A DNA stretch of 64,000 nucleotides, from assembly GCF_000002515.2 (NCBI RefSeq), contig NC_006041.1, forward strand, positions 1,612,001 through 1,676,000, read 5' to 3'. This document shows positions 1 to 10,299 of this stretch, piece by piece; position 1 is the first letter of the stretch, and the number at the start of each line of letters is the position of its first letter. The stretch comes from Kluyveromyces lactis (taxonomy: Eukaryota; Ascomycota; Saccharomycetes; Saccharomycetales; Saccharomycetaceae). Made by a program: the position numbers and the translations under genes. The notes under the pieces were generated by a model. The model searched no databases and had not been told where the DNA came from. It worked only from the letters and a program-made list of their open reading frames with translations.

Positions 1-156
1 CGTAGGTTGACTTTGCAATTCCAATAACTGTCTACGGGCTTCATCGTTTCTCTTCTTGAAAGAGGACAATTGGGTGGCAGTCTTACCAGTCAATTTCAAA
101 GAAGAAATGACCTTAGCCCAGTCTAATTTGTTAGCGGCGGATTTAGCTAGAGACAT
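1..156 (-). CDS. ATP7: ATP synthase subunit d, N-terminal part (cut by window edge)
   Basis: The first 52 codons of subunit d of the mitochondrial F1Fo ATP synthase, part of the peripheral stalk that holds the F1 head against the rotating shaft. The start MSLAKSAANKLDWAKVISSL and the segment TATQLSSFKKRNDEARRQLL are nearly identical to the S. cerevisiae protein (174 residues), so the start codon at 156 is secure. The remainder lies beyond position 1. It is divergently placed from PUT3 with 958 bp between the starts, the same neighbour pair as YKL016C/YKL015W in S. cerevisiae. Confidence 0.97.
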   Translation of the reverse strand, partial: MSLAKSAANKLDWAKVISSLKLTGKTATQLSSFKKRNDEARRQLLELQSQPT

Positions 157-567
157 GATTATAATCTGGAAAAGGGTGAAGTTGTGGTTGTAAAATGTTA
201 AAAGAGATACCGTAAAGCCCAAATAAAAGGAGCAATATGAAATGCAATATTAAATAATAATAATTAAATAACAGTTAACAGGAAAATGAATAAGACCTAC
301 TAACGAATTGCAACTGTCAAACTTGTATCGTTCAGTGTTGTAGATTGAAAGCTTTAGGAAGCGAATGAAAAAAGATATGTTTGGAAAACCTGTGTAGAGG
401 GAATAGTTCAGGAGGTCGTGTTATACGGTGTGAAGATGCGACTCGAAAGAATAACCTCATCGGGAAGTCACTGTCCGGGTAACGAGGTAATGTGTTGGCA
501 ATGCCCAATCACAATGCGGGAAAGCCAACAAAGGAAAGCCGACACCCATACACAATGACCGAAGACC

Positions 568-608
568 ATCACGTGATTAGTATTTGAATTCCTAATTTGC
601 TCACGTGA
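568..608. promoter_or_regulatory. Two Cbf1-type CACGTG sites
   Basis: Two matches to the CDEI/Cbf1 consensus RTCACRTG lie 32 bp apart: ATCACGTGAT at 568-577 and CTCACGTGAC at 600-609 (consensus on the minus strand). Cbf1 is a basic helix-loop-helix protein that binds such sites at promoters and, in centromeres, as CDEI. No AT-rich CDEII or CDEIII-like sequence follows, so a promoter role for ATP7 is the better reading. Binding itself is inference. Confidence 0.5.
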
Positions 609-720
609 CTCTGAAATTCAAATGTGTGAAAAAAAAAAAGAGGAGCTCATTTCCCGCCCGGTCCTATACCCCATTTCAGCCGCCGTCCGGCGCAATTCTC
701 CAACATCACGCACTGGAACC

Positions 721-746
721 CGTCAATATCGGTCAACACCGGTCAA
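721..746 (+). repeat. Three GTCAA pentamers in 10-bp register
   Basis: GTCAA occurs at 722, 732 and 742, the last two within GGTCAAC. The spacing is one helical turn, so all three face the same side of the DNA. It lies about 50 bp upstream of the TATA box in the ATP7-PUT3 intergenic region. The binding protein is unknown. Confidence 0.35.
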
Positions 747-1114
747 CTAACAGACTTTAACACAATACTGACTCCAATGCCAAGAGTATTCAGGTATATA
801 TAGACCATACGTACTGGCATGGAACGAATAAAAACCCTGAACGTTTCCTTATCTGTTATTTCAGCGGTTCCAATTTGATTTCAGAACCTATACCGACATA
901 CATAAAAAAAATTCGTTGAAAACAAACAAACAAACAAATACCTGTAAACAAATACATACTGCAACTAAACACTGAAACTAGCCAATCCCTGCCATAGCCC
1001 TATCCCACCCCTATACGATGATCATTAGTATACGATAGTCTGAAAGAATAGAACAGGAAACAAGATATTGGAAAAGATTTTGCAAGACATAGGATAGACG
1101 GGAAATTATTAGAG

Positions 1115-3712
1115 ATGAGCGCAACAGATAATGGGAGTGAACAGGATAAAGAAAGATCTGATAGCGTTTACAGCGGTGATGAGAAAGATGAGGTAATAGT
1201 AGAGTTACTGAATGATAAGAAAAAGAAGGTGAAACGGTCTTCTCTGGCATGCACCAGGTGCAGACGTAGACATATTAAGTGTCCGGGTGGGAATCCATGT
1301 TCCAAATGTCTCAAGGCGGGTGTTGCTTGCGAGTACGTGGAACCCAATAAGAAACTAATCGTTTCTATGAGTTATTTGCAGCGGTTGCAGAACGATTTGA
1401 GTATGATGAAGAAGGAAAACGTTAAGTTGCAATCTTCGCTCACGGAACGTAACGCAAAGGTCCAGTCCCTAGAGCAATTGAAACAACAGTACGACGAATT
1501 GCGATCACGTAGTAAGACTTATCTCCATGCTGATACTACTAGTAGTTCAAGTTTCCAGCCAAATCAGGATACAAGGACTTTACCAGTGATGAATAAACCC
1601 GATACGGATGTGGTTTTTCAAAAGAACAGTGTCCATGATTTGGTTCATGATGATGAAATCGTGCCCAATTTCTCAGAGAGGAGAGGCCGTTTGGTGGAAT
1701 CAAGGACAGGTCAAGAATATTTCGTTGGATCATCGTCAATGACATTGTTTGGTATGGAGATTCTTTCCTTGATCCCTGATTCGTTGAGAAGGAAAAGAGC
1801 ACATTTGGATAGGAAGAATCATAAACGCCTTCGGAAGCCAACAGGAGCATCACATTTACCTACTTCGTCTTCTTCAGCATCGTTGGCCAATCCCTCTTTG
1901 TTGAATGAACCAGAACCAGTCGATGAAGTGCTCCAAGAAGAAGGTAACGCGTACAGAATCGTGCTAGCTAAAAATGATGGGAATAATGATATAAGTGTCA
2001 ACTTCACTTTACCCTCTTATTCATATGCAATGCTTCTCATTGATACTTTCATCACTTATAATGATGGTTGTTTCTATTTCTTCAATGAGGGTATTGTAAA
2101 ACACTATTTGAAACAGACCTATGATGGTATCAGTAGTTTTGAAGATCATACTTTACAAACAATTTGGTTTTGCAAAGTACTTCTTATATTCGCAACTGGA
2201 GAGATGTACTTAGGGACTGCAAATAATATTAATGGTAATAAATTGTCATCTAAGGAAACTCCGAAGTTGCCAGGTTCCGGTTTCTTCGAGCAAGCATCGG
2301 AAATCTTTAGTTGCTTGTTTTCAAGTGGAAGGGTGGAAAACGTTACCAAAGAAGGTGGTATCGAAGTTATGTTGTTGTATGCATTTTATCTTCAAGTGGC
2401 TGACTGTACAGTGGCATCCTATTTCTATTTCGGTCAAGCGTTAAGAGCTTGCCTAATCTTAGGCTGGCATGTAGACGCACAAAGAGACTCTTTGACAAGA
2501 TTTGAATTGGAACATAGAAGAAGGATTTGGTGGACCGTGTACATGTTTGAACGAATGTTAAGTAGTAAAGCCGGTCTTCCACTATCATTCACTGATAACA
2601 CTATTACGACTGAACTCCCTGATGATTTTGACATGACTAACCCTCCACCAGGATGCGATAAATATATCTTTCCTGAGGCTGAGTACATCACAAACTGTGT
2701 AAGGATAACCCAAATCAACGCACAAATTCTCAACAAAATGTATCAGAAACAGCCAGATTCTAATATTCTTCCAGTTCTCAAGGACATTGTCACCCAGTTG
2801 CTTGAGTGGAGAACGCATCTTTCTGATTTTCTACAAGTTGATTTCACTCAAAAGAATCTCAAGATTTCAAGACTTTGTACCAACGTTTTCACTGAATATT
2901 TCCAAGGTATGAATTTGGCTATCAGACCATTGTTGTTCCATTTCGCATCCATTCAGCTCAAACAATTCGAAGTAACTAATGCATATATTAATTTGAAGAA
3001 CTACTCAAGAACAATCTCATCCTTGTTGAATTGTTCTTTACAAGGATCCATCAATACTATTAGGTCTTTGTGGGCTCTAATGGATCAGAACATGGTCGCA
3101 TTATTTGGTTATATGGATAGAGAATACATTTTTACATCTGCTTGTACGTTGATATTGTTCAACGCTGCATTCGGTATCCATGACCAAACGTACGAGCATT
3201 TGGACCACGCTTTGAGGATATTCACAAAGATGAGAAATTTAGGCAATAATCCAGCTGGGCTTAGACGCGCACAACTTTTAAAACTAATGTCTACTCTCGA
3301 TTTCCATGGTAAAATGACTGAGTTGATCATGAAACATACGGACGAATTGAAGCCAAATTTCCAATACGATATCCACGATGACAGAAATGTTAATATAGTC
3401 TCGCATGTCTCAACTGCGTTCTCTCAGTTTGGATCATCAAACTCTTCAATATCTCAAACAGAATCAAGCGGGAGGCTGCGAAACGAAATTGCAATCGAGA
3501 CTAACGCAACAAGGTTGGATTCCTTGAATTTCGACGAAAACTCTGATATCCAAAAACTCTTGGATATCTTAGAAAACGTAGGCAAATCTGATGATAAGCT
3601 TTGGAAAGAAATATCTGACCAGGCTATGTGGCTTGGTAACAATATGGATTCTATGCATTCTATGGAAACTGAGAACAGTTTTGGAGAATTCAAAGCTGAA
3701 GATTTTCTTTAA
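1115..3712 (+). CDS. PUT3: Proline-utilisation transcription activator Put3
   Basis: A Zn2Cys6 binuclear-cluster activator, 865 residues, that in S. cerevisiae binds CGG-N10-CCG sites at PUT1 and PUT2 and switches them on when proline is the nitrogen source. The cluster lies at residues 46-72 (CTRCRRRHIKCPGGNPCSKC), followed by a linker and a coiled-coil dimerisation stretch at about 85-125. A fungal-specific transcription factor domain covers roughly residues 300-650. The PGGNPC loop and the position next to ATP7 and URB1 match YKL015W. The C-terminal end is acidic and serine-rich, as expected for an activation region. The start at 1115 is the first ATG and gives the family N terminus. Confidence 0.93.
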   Translation: MSATDNGSEQDKERSDSVYSGDEKDEVIVELLNDKKKKVKRSSLACTRCRRRHIKCPGGNPCSKCLKAGVACEYVEPNKKLIVSMSYLQRLQNDLSMMKKENVKLQSSLTERNAKVQSLEQLKQQYDELRSRSKTYLHADTTSSSSFQPNQDTRTLPVMNKPDTDVVFQKNSVHDLVHDDEIVPNFSERRGRLVESRTGQEYFVGSSSMTLFGMEILSLIPDSLRRKRAHLDRKNHKRLRKPTGASHLPTSSSSASLANPSLLNEPEPVDEVLQEEGNAYRIVLAKNDGNNDISVNFTLPSYSYAMLLIDTFITYNDGCFYFFNEGIVKHYLKQTYDGISSFEDHTLQTIWFCKVLLIFATGEMYLGTANNINGNKLSSKETPKLPGSGFFEQASEIFSCLFSSGRVENVTKEGGIEVMLLYAFYLQVADCTVASYFYFGQALRACLILGWHVDAQRDSLTRFELEHRRRIWWTVYMFERMLSSKAGLPLSFTDNTITTELPDDFDMTNPPPGCDKYIFPEAEYITNCVRITQINAQILNKMYQKQPDSNILPVLKDIVTQLLEWRTHLSDFLQVDFTQKNLKISRLCTNVFTEYFQGMNLAIRPLLFHFASIQLKQFEVTNAYINLKNYSRTISSLLNCSLQGSINTIRSLWALMDQNMVALFGYMDREYIFTSACTLILFNAAFGIHDQTYEHLDHALRIFTKMRNLGNNPAGLRRAQLLKLMSTLDFHGKMTELIMKHTDELKPNFQYDIHDDRNVNIVSHVSTAFSQFGSSNSSISQTESSGRLRNEIAIETNATRLDSLNFDENSDIQKLLDILENVGKSDDKLWKEISDQAMWLGNNMDSMHSMETENSFGEFKAEDFL

Positions 3713-3819
3713 ATTAGTACCTTAATATATTCCAGAGTTCTATGCATTTAATTTATATATGTAAATTAAGGAACGATTATCAAATATTCATCTTATGCGA
3801 AGGATTTTCATGTTTGGTC

Positions 3820-6800
3820 TTATTTACAAATTCTTTTGGCAGCATTAAGTTCGTCGTGGTCCATCCAATCCGATATTCTTTCATCCTCCTGAGCAATAAT
3901 AACTCTACGTGTGGACAATTCCAGATTATTGACTAGCTGTTGTTTATCAACAAGCATGTTACGGAAGCTCTTATTATTTTTGGTATTCTTCAACCAAGTA
4001 TTTTCACTTTCGGCTAAGTTCTTTAAGAGGCTATTTTTTTCACAGTCACCATATGCCAGCGATGCATAACCAGATATTAACAATGGTTCACCACCGTCAA
4101 TTAGTTGGATACGGTACAAAATTTCTTGGATCAAGGTCTTCAAACGGATATGCAAGTAAGGAGAATTTTGCATATTCATTAACCATTCAAAGCAATTGTT
4201 AGCTCTGAGTAATTTGAGATCAGCTGGCAGCTTTAAACCCATGTTGATTGTCTGTAGAATCCATGACAGATATTTGTAAAAGTTTTCAGAGTCATCAAAT
4301 GAATCGTTATCAGTGAACAAAACAGCCTGTAGCAATGGCAATTCATTGTTTTTGATAAAGGGGGAGCTTAGAACCCAGCGATAAGCCTTCTCGTAGATTT
4401 CTGAGGAAGGTTGAATCAAAAGATCACAAATACGGGATATTGTGATCCATACCATGGGAGGAAGAGGGGTAAAATTTTTATCACCAATTTCCAATGATGG
4501 TTTTTCTACAGTGTATAATATTTTAGTAATAAGCACCTCATAGATACGTCTGTCCTTAAATTGACTTGATTCTTCAATGGAGAATAACAGCCCTTCAAGT
4601 ATAGATTTAGCAACAAACACCGTATCATCATCCAATGACAAAGATGCGACAGCCAACTGTAAAATCCTATTATCAACGAATTTTTTGACGTTGTAAAAGT
4701 ACTTAGATGAATCTTCTTCCGAGGATTTTCTGACGAACTCGTCACAATTAACCAAACATAGCATAACAAACAATGGATCGTATATAGTAGAATGATTTTC
4801 TCCCAAAGAAGCAACTTCCGCCTTGTACAGGTTTTGGAGTTTGTTCCATTTTTCTTCTGTTGTACCAGTTTGGAACGAATCGGGCCTTGGGCGATGCGAA
4901 GGAAAATTATTCAAAGTGTTTGATATATCATTCATACTAATTGTAACAACCAACCCTTCTTTCTCCTTTGTTATCAACTTTAAAGGCCCAATTAATTCAA
5001 TTTCAATCTCGCGAAGAGAATCAACAAATTCCCAACTCACTATCTCGTTAGTCCATGATTGTCCGACAATGGATTCCATTTTGTCCAACATGGATAGCAA
5101 AAGAATGTCTGATGTAGTTATCGATCCGCTGTAGAATTCTAAAAGTTTATTTTGTAGGGCAATGTTTGAATTTTCGGTAACGTCCATGAAGAATAATTGA
5201 TAGAGAGCTGAAGTAGTTAAAAGTTTACTATATTTGGAGCCCTTTTCATTCAAATAAACAAGAGAATCGTTGTTTAAAAGTAGCTGTAATATCTGATTCG
5301 AGTTGACAGATGATTTATCGGCTTTCAGCAACAGCACATTATAGTACTCCATTAAAACATCATTCTTAACCCAGATGCTTGAAGAAACTACCTCTAGCTG
5401 GGCATTAAGAATGGATGGCTTCACTAATTTCCACAAATCTGCAGATGATTTAGTCATAAACTTCTTAGTTGTTTCAAGAATCTTTGCAAAGCTCTCAGAT
5501 AACACTGGTTTTTCAGCAAGGTATTTTGTGATGTATAAGAAAAGCTTGTTCAACCACGTCCTCACATTATTGTCCTCATAACGATCTACAGCCATGATGA
5601 AGGCTGCACCATCTGCTGTATATTTCATCTTATGTTCGGTGATAAATTTAGTGGCTTGTTCAATATTGCCAGTATCCAATAAGCTGTGGTGAGTGGTTAA
5701 CAAGGCCAAGGATGCTGACAATTTATAACCTGAAGCGCTGTTCAAGTTTTCCATAGCTATGTTTATTGCTTCCATAATAGCTTCTCTATCTGTTTCCTTC
5801 TGCAAATGCGTCGCAATTATAATCTTGGTAGTTGGATCCGGAATCTCTGAGTACTGGTTGGATAGAGAGTTTGTCAACCCTTTAATTCTCATACAAGACT
5901 CTATAAAAAATGCTTCTTTTCCGATAATAGATGAAGCTAATTTAGTCACGTCGACAATCTCAATCTTAACAAGCTTGAAATCCAGAATTTGTTGAAGTAA
6001 TTTCTGAATATCTGAAGTCGCCACTTCGAGGATTTTCGTAAAGATCTCAACATCAACAATGACATTTTCTACTAGACATCTTTGAAGCAACTGCCTACAA
6101 ACCGTTTCAGAATAATTATCTATCATATGCAAACACTTGATAACATCTTCGGCTGAAACTATTTCGCTTAAAACTCCCAGCGCAATGGTTCTGCGCTGTG
6201 ATTTTTCAGAAGCAGCAATTGTCTTGAATAAATCAAAGGCATATTTGCTGAATTCATCATACTCAATATCGAGCTGACTATAAATTTGTTGAAGGCCATT
6301 AACAACGTATAAGAATAAGTCAAATGAATCGCTGTCTATATTAGGCAACTCACCATCAAACAAATGAGAAAAATAACTTTTCTTAACGACACGTTTCTTA
6401 AACTTCATATCACCTAATGCATAATTACCCACCTTGGACAATAGGTTATCAATAGTTTCCTGTACCTGCGTAGAAAGTAAACTGCCTGACATCGTTTTCT
6501 TTAGACGGAAAATAATAGCAGCTACATCAAAAGAATTCACAGGGAATCTGCTCATTTTGCTTAACTTCGGGGAATATTGCAACAAAATGTGATCATAGCT
6601 AGAAGTTGAATCATTTGAAAACAAAAGGTATTCCGGAGATGATACTTTCTTAATGATCTCGTCAGTAAAGGATAAGTACAATTCGACAAGATTATGAGGT
6701 ATACTTTCAACGTTAGAAAGTAGATTTCTAATACCTACTTCAGACTCTCCTAGCACCAGCATATTTCTGAAAAATATAAGTAACCACTTGACGATAACTG

Positions 6801-8910
6801 ACTCTTTTGGGTTATCAATTTGGACAAATTTCCATTGTTCAACAAGTGTCAAAAGGAAAGGTGATAGATTCTCATATTGCCTTGCCATATCAACATACTT
6901 ATACGGAGTCTTATGACATCTAGAAATGGCTTCATCCAATAGTTTCAAAATCTTCATGTGCTCCGAGGTGGAAAAAGAGGAACCAGTACTTGACAAAAGC
7001 GATAAACTATTAATTAAAGCTGAAATTGGAGAACTTATTAGCTCTTTCATCTTGAAAATATTACTGAACTGTACCAAATTGAATAGTAAATTCGATATTC
7101 TAGAAGTGACGATTGATGAAGCGTTTTTCGAAGATGCGAGCCTTAAAAGCGATGTGAATAGAGAGTTTTCGTTATTTGAGGCATTCCACCACTTGATTTG
7201 GGAGTTATTTAGTTCCTGGAACTTCATGAAATTATCAAGGATAACCAAATCCATTCCTGAAAATTGATCACTTTTCATAATATCAACATATATGTTGCTA
7301 GCTGGTAAATTGACGTTGAAGAAGTTTGGGAATATTTTACTATAGTAATTGAGGATAACGGTTAAGGACAAAGGTAAAATTTTGTTAGTTGGGGATTCCG
7401 TGTATAAGATATTCAAAACTGTCGTCAAAACGGGTAAATCTGGCAAGTACGAAAAATAAGCATTTAAGAGCATTGCCTTTGAATTATCCCATCCCTTTTC
7501 GTTGTACAAGTCCAGCACTTTATCCAATTTCTTCAATGAAAATACCAACAATTGACTTCCCATCTGTCTGATTAGATTTACTTTGTTTTGCAGACATTTC
7601 GTAAGAGCTGTTTTCGTTAAAGTAGAAGGAATAATCGACTCCACGACAATTGTTGTGGATGGAAGACTATCAGAATCTACTGTTTCGACGTATTCTGGAA
7701 TGGGAAGATTGATCATTCTACCCAAAAACAATGTCATACCAAACCAATAAGCTGTCATCTTTGGGTCATGTGATCCCATAGATGACACGTACGTTGAGTA
7801 AGGAGCCACCAACTCTGGGACGTTACCTAAAATTTTTATGACTGTATTACATTGTGTATCATCTTCCCATGGCTTAAAAAATGTTAATGTGGTGTATAAT
7901 AACTTGTTGTGTAACTTGAATACCTTCTGGTTAATTACCACAGGAACGCCTGACTTCAAGTTTGAACTATCCTCAAACCAAGAAGTTTTGTCGGTAAATA
8001 CGACACCAAAGTCCGTATCGCCACCATAGATTTGAAAGAATTCATCTATCAAGGAAACAATGGCTTTATTTGGAGAATAGTAAAACTCATGCAACCTATT
8101 CACAACGAACTCATTTAAAATCTTACTCTTGGTCATCTTCCTAAAACTCGTTTCTTTTAGAATGCAATCAATAAATAGATGTAGAGATTCCTCGATAAGT
8201 TCAACAGAGTCCATTTTAACCATATTCTTAACCCACGCGGTCATAATTTTCTGATTGTCACTGAGAATATCCTTCCTTAGTACCGCCGGTGCGTTCTTAA
8301 CTAGTGTTATCCAAAATTTAACGAAGTTGGACCTCATAGAGATGTGAGTTGATTTCCTAGTAGCTTCAATATCTGGGTTATCAAGCTTTCTTGGATTCAA
8401 AACCTTCAACAATGCTACCAACGTCAAATCGAAATATGACAAAAATTCATCAACGAACTGGCCTTTATTAAACTGTACAATCTCTGTCATTAACCCAAAT
8501 ACTGAATTCGTTATCGAAGGACGCAGATTATTGATACCTCTGTAAAGAACTTTACAGTAATTATTAAGTATATCACGGATAATAACGGATCCGTATTGCA
8601 CAACACTGGTATTCGAATTCAAAATGGCAATTAGTTTTTTGAGCTTTATAGTAGTTTCAGCAAACTTAGCATGTTCATTCACCTGTGCATAATATGACCA
8701 ACCTTGTGTGCATTGCACAGCAAGTCCCTTTTGGAAAAACTCAGCTACAGGGCGGTAATTATTGGAAACATCAACATTGAGTAAATCAATACCGTTGATA
8801 AGAATCTGCAGGTCATCAAATAAACCACTGCTCACATTACTAACACTTGGAAGGTTCTGTTTCCATTTCCTTTTTCTGGTCCCTAACATGGAGCCGTCGT
8901 CGTTATTCAT
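3820..8910 (-). CDS. URB1: Nucleolar pre-ribosome assembly protein Urb1/Npa1
   Basis: A very large protein of 1696 residues (about 1764 in S. cerevisiae) that acts in the nucleolus in the earliest pre-60S particles, where the Npa1 complex brings together box C/D snoRNAs and helicases for 25S rRNA folding. It is a long run of alpha-helical, leucine-rich repeats without catalytic motifs. Residues 9-20 (LGTRKRKWKQNL) are basic and may help nucleolar entry. The tail convergent with PUT3 is only 107 bp from the PUT3 stop, and gene order and strand match YKL014C. Identification rests on size, composition and synteny more than on motifs. Confidence 0.88.
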   Translation of the reverse strand: MNNDDGSMLGTRKRKWKQNLPSVSNVSSGLFDDLQILINGIDLLNVDVSNNYRPVAEFFQKGLAVQCTQGWSYYAQVNEHAKFAETTIKLKKLIAILNSNTSVVQYGSVIIRDILNNYCKVLYRGINNLRPSITNSVFGLMTEIVQFNKGQFVDEFLSYFDLTLVALLKVLNPRKLDNPDIEATRKSTHISMRSNFVKFWITLVKNAPAVLRKDILSDNQKIMTAWVKNMVKMDSVELIEESLHLFIDCILKETSFRKMTKSKILNEFVVNRLHEFYYSPNKAIVSLIDEFFQIYGGDTDFGVVFTDKTSWFEDSSNLKSGVPVVINQKVFKLHNKLLYTTLTFFKPWEDDTQCNTVIKILGNVPELVAPYSTYVSSMGSHDPKMTAYWFGMTLFLGRMINLPIPEYVETVDSDSLPSTTIVVESIIPSTLTKTALTKCLQNKVNLIRQMGSQLLVFSLKKLDKVLDLYNEKGWDNSKAMLLNAYFSYLPDLPVLTTVLNILYTESPTNKILPLSLTVILNYYSKIFPNFFNVNLPASNIYVDIMKSDQFSGMDLVILDNFMKFQELNNSQIKWWNASNNENSLFTSLLRLASSKNASSIVTSRISNLLFNLVQFSNIFKMKELISSPISALINSLSLLSSTGSSFSTSEHMKILKLLDEAISRCHKTPYKYVDMARQYENLSPFLLTLVEQWKFVQIDNPKESVIVKWLLIFFRNMLVLGESEVGIRNLLSNVESIPHNLVELYLSFTDEIIKKVSSPEYLLFSNDSTSSYDHILLQYSPKLSKMSRFPVNSFDVAAIIFRLKKTMSGSLLSTQVQETIDNLLSKVGNYALGDMKFKKRVVKKSYFSHLFDGELPNIDSDSFDLFLYVVNGLQQIYSQLDIEYDEFSKYAFDLFKTIAASEKSQRRTIALGVLSEIVSAEDVIKCLHMIDNYSETVCRQLLQRCLVENVIVDVEIFTKILEVATSDIQKLLQQILDFKLVKIEIVDVTKLASSIIGKEAFFIESCMRIKGLTNSLSNQYSEIPDPTTKIIIATHLQKETDREAIMEAINIAMENLNSASGYKLSASLALLTTHHSLLDTGNIEQATKFITEHKMKYTADGAAFIMAVDRYEDNNVRTWLNKLFLYITKYLAEKPVLSESFAKILETTKKFMTKSSADLWKLVKPSILNAQLEVVSSSIWVKNDVLMEYYNVLLLKADKSSVNSNQILQLLLNNDSLVYLNEKGSKYSKLLTTSALYQLFFMDVTENSNIALQNKLLEFYSGSITTSDILLLSMLDKMESIVGQSWTNEIVSWEFVDSLREIEIELIGPLKLITKEKEGLVVTISMNDISNTLNNFPSHRPRPDSFQTGTTEEKWNKLQNLYKAEVASLGENHSTIYDPLFVMLCLVNCDEFVRKSSEEDSSKYFYNVKKFVDNRILQLAVASLSLDDDTVFVAKSILEGLLFSIEESSQFKDRRIYEVLITKILYTVEKPSLEIGDKNFTPLPPMVWITISRICDLLIQPSSEIYEKAYRWVLSSPFIKNNELPLLQAVLFTDNDSFDDSENFYKYLSWILQTINMGLKLPADLKLLRANNCFEWLMNMQNSPYLHIRLKTLIQEILYRIQLIDGGEPLLISGYASLAYGDCEKNSLLKNLAESENTWLKNTKNNKSFRNMLVDKQQLVNNLELSTRRVIIAQEDERISDWMDHDELNAAKRICK

Positions 8911-9493
8911 AGCGCAAACACAATGTAGTTTCTGTTCAAAAAACGCTAGATATTAACGGCTTATATATATTACAATAAACCAGCACACTTTCTTGAAGTT
9001 TTAAAATGAACCAATGCTACTGTCTTACATAGATTTTAGTAAAACAAAGTGATGATTGTATATGCCCAATCGATGCGATGAGCTTGATCAACATTTTTTT
9101 CTTCCATTCTACGCTAAAAGAAACAAATTTTCCAAATATGACGGGGCGTCATGCGATTTTCACGTGACATAATTAATTAATAGTAACTTATCACCTTGCA
9201 TATTCCCTCACCTGCTTGTAAGACAATCCATAGTCTTATATATGCTGCTTTAGATAGCTGGGATATGATACATGTAACAATAAGGTCACTCAAGGATAGA
9301 TATTAGCGTTTATTGTTGCTTATTATGCAAATTATGTACTATTTTTACAAAAGATATAAACAATATCGGTTGACAGAATGAAAAGCTTGGAATTGATTAA
9401 CATCGATGAGTTACTTCCAGAGTTCCAGAACAGCTTCGTCAAATCTTTAACTTTTCTTCGAAGTACATCGTTTAATTGGATCCACGAAGAGAG
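8911..9493. promoter_or_regulatory. URB1-INA22 divergent promoter region
   Basis: A 583-bp region between divergent starts. It has a CACGTG core at 9161-9166 within TTCACGTGAC and several AT-rich stretches. No RNA gene or mobile sequence was recognised. Confidence 0.5.
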
Positions 9494-10186
9494 ATGTTCG
9501 CACATAGGTTTTTGAAAGTCTCAAGAAGAGCGTATTCAGAAGTTGCAACCAATGCAACCAACGGCGCAAAGAAGTCCAGATTTGATAAGTCAGCTATTAA
9601 ACCATTAATTTCACTATTGATATTCGGATCTGTGTTAACAAGTGTTTCAGCCCAACAGCAGAGACATGCTGATATGGTTAGAAGATATGAGATGAAGATT
9701 AAGATTCTACAGGATTTGATCGACCGTACGAAGCAAGGCGATTTCAATTACAATGCGGAGAAGGAACTAGAATTAGTTAACAAGCTATTCGCTCGTCATG
9801 AGCTGGGTAATTCTGTTGATTTGGAAAGAGAAGCTAAGATGATACGTGAACGTGCGGCCAAAGAGATTATTGATCGTGAAAGGGTAATAAAAGGCATGAA
9901 TTCACAAATTGAAGAAGAATCACTGGAAGATATCTTTCAGGATATCATGAAAGATATCGATCAACCAAATAGCAGCATCGCAGCTCCGACGAAAAAATTA
10001 GATAGTGATTCTATGAAGAAGGGTTCTGACGATATTATTGTAGATAAGGAATGGCTAGATTATGAGAGACAAAGAGAACAGAAAAGATTAGCATTCAAAC
10101 CTTCTACTGAGAAGCATGTTATCGTAGAGAACCCTGGTGAATACAACATCGCAGCAGAAGAAACTAAAGTCAAGAGATTTTTGTAG
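9494..10186 (+). CDS. INA22: Mitochondrial inner membrane assembly complex subunit Ina22
   Basis: A 230-residue protein beginning MFAHRFLKVSRRAYSE, a typical basic, hydroxylated mitochondrial presequence. A single membrane segment lies at about residues 36-53, followed by a charged coiled coil (about 57-140) that would face the matrix or intermembrane space. In S. cerevisiae Ina22 with Ina17 assists assembly of the peripheral stalk of ATP synthase. The motif RRYEMKIKILQDLI after the membrane segment and the location next to DAL81 (YIR024C/YIR023W pair) support the call. The start is taken at the first ATG, 9494; a TTG six codons upstream is in frame but unlikely. Sequence similarity was judged from memory, so the symbol carries some doubt. 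Confidence 0.75.
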   Translation: MFAHRFLKVSRRAYSEVATNATNGAKKSRFDKSAIKPLISLLIFGSVLTSVSAQQQRHADMVRRYEMKIKILQDLIDRTKQGDFNYNAEKELELVNKLFARHELGNSVDLEREAKMIRERAAKEIIDRERVIKGMNSQIEEESLEDIFQDIMKDIDQPNSSIAAPTKKLDSDSMKKGSDDIIVDKEWLDYERQREQKRLAFKPSTEKHVIVENPGEYNIAAEETKVKRFL

Positions 10187-10299
10187 GGTGTGCCAACTAA
10201 TATCTTTGTAATTGGTGAAAATTGTTCACTTCATTTACATGACTTCTAAATGAATATATATGTATATATATATGGTTACAACGAATGAAACGAAATATA

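Larger units (their letters stand above)
157..1114. promoter_or_regulatory. ATP7-PUT3 divergent promoter region
   Basis: A 958-bp intergenic region between two divergent starts. It contains two CACGTG sites (570-575 and 602-607), three GTCAA pentamers spaced exactly 10 bp apart (722-746), a TATATATA box at about 794-801, and A-rich leader sequence just upstream of PUT3. No RNA gene was recognised. The TATA box is about 310 bp from the PUT3 start, which would give a long leader. Confidence 0.6.

Noticed and set aside
298-304. TACTAAC branch-point motif suggesting an intron
   Set aside because: It lies on the plus strand upstream of the minus-strand ATP7 start, with no matching 5' splice site or YAG in a gene context.
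568-608. Centromere (CDEI-like sites)
   Set aside because: No AT-rich CDEII of suitable length and no CDEIII-like sequence follows either CACGTG; the same holds for the other CACGTG sites in the window.
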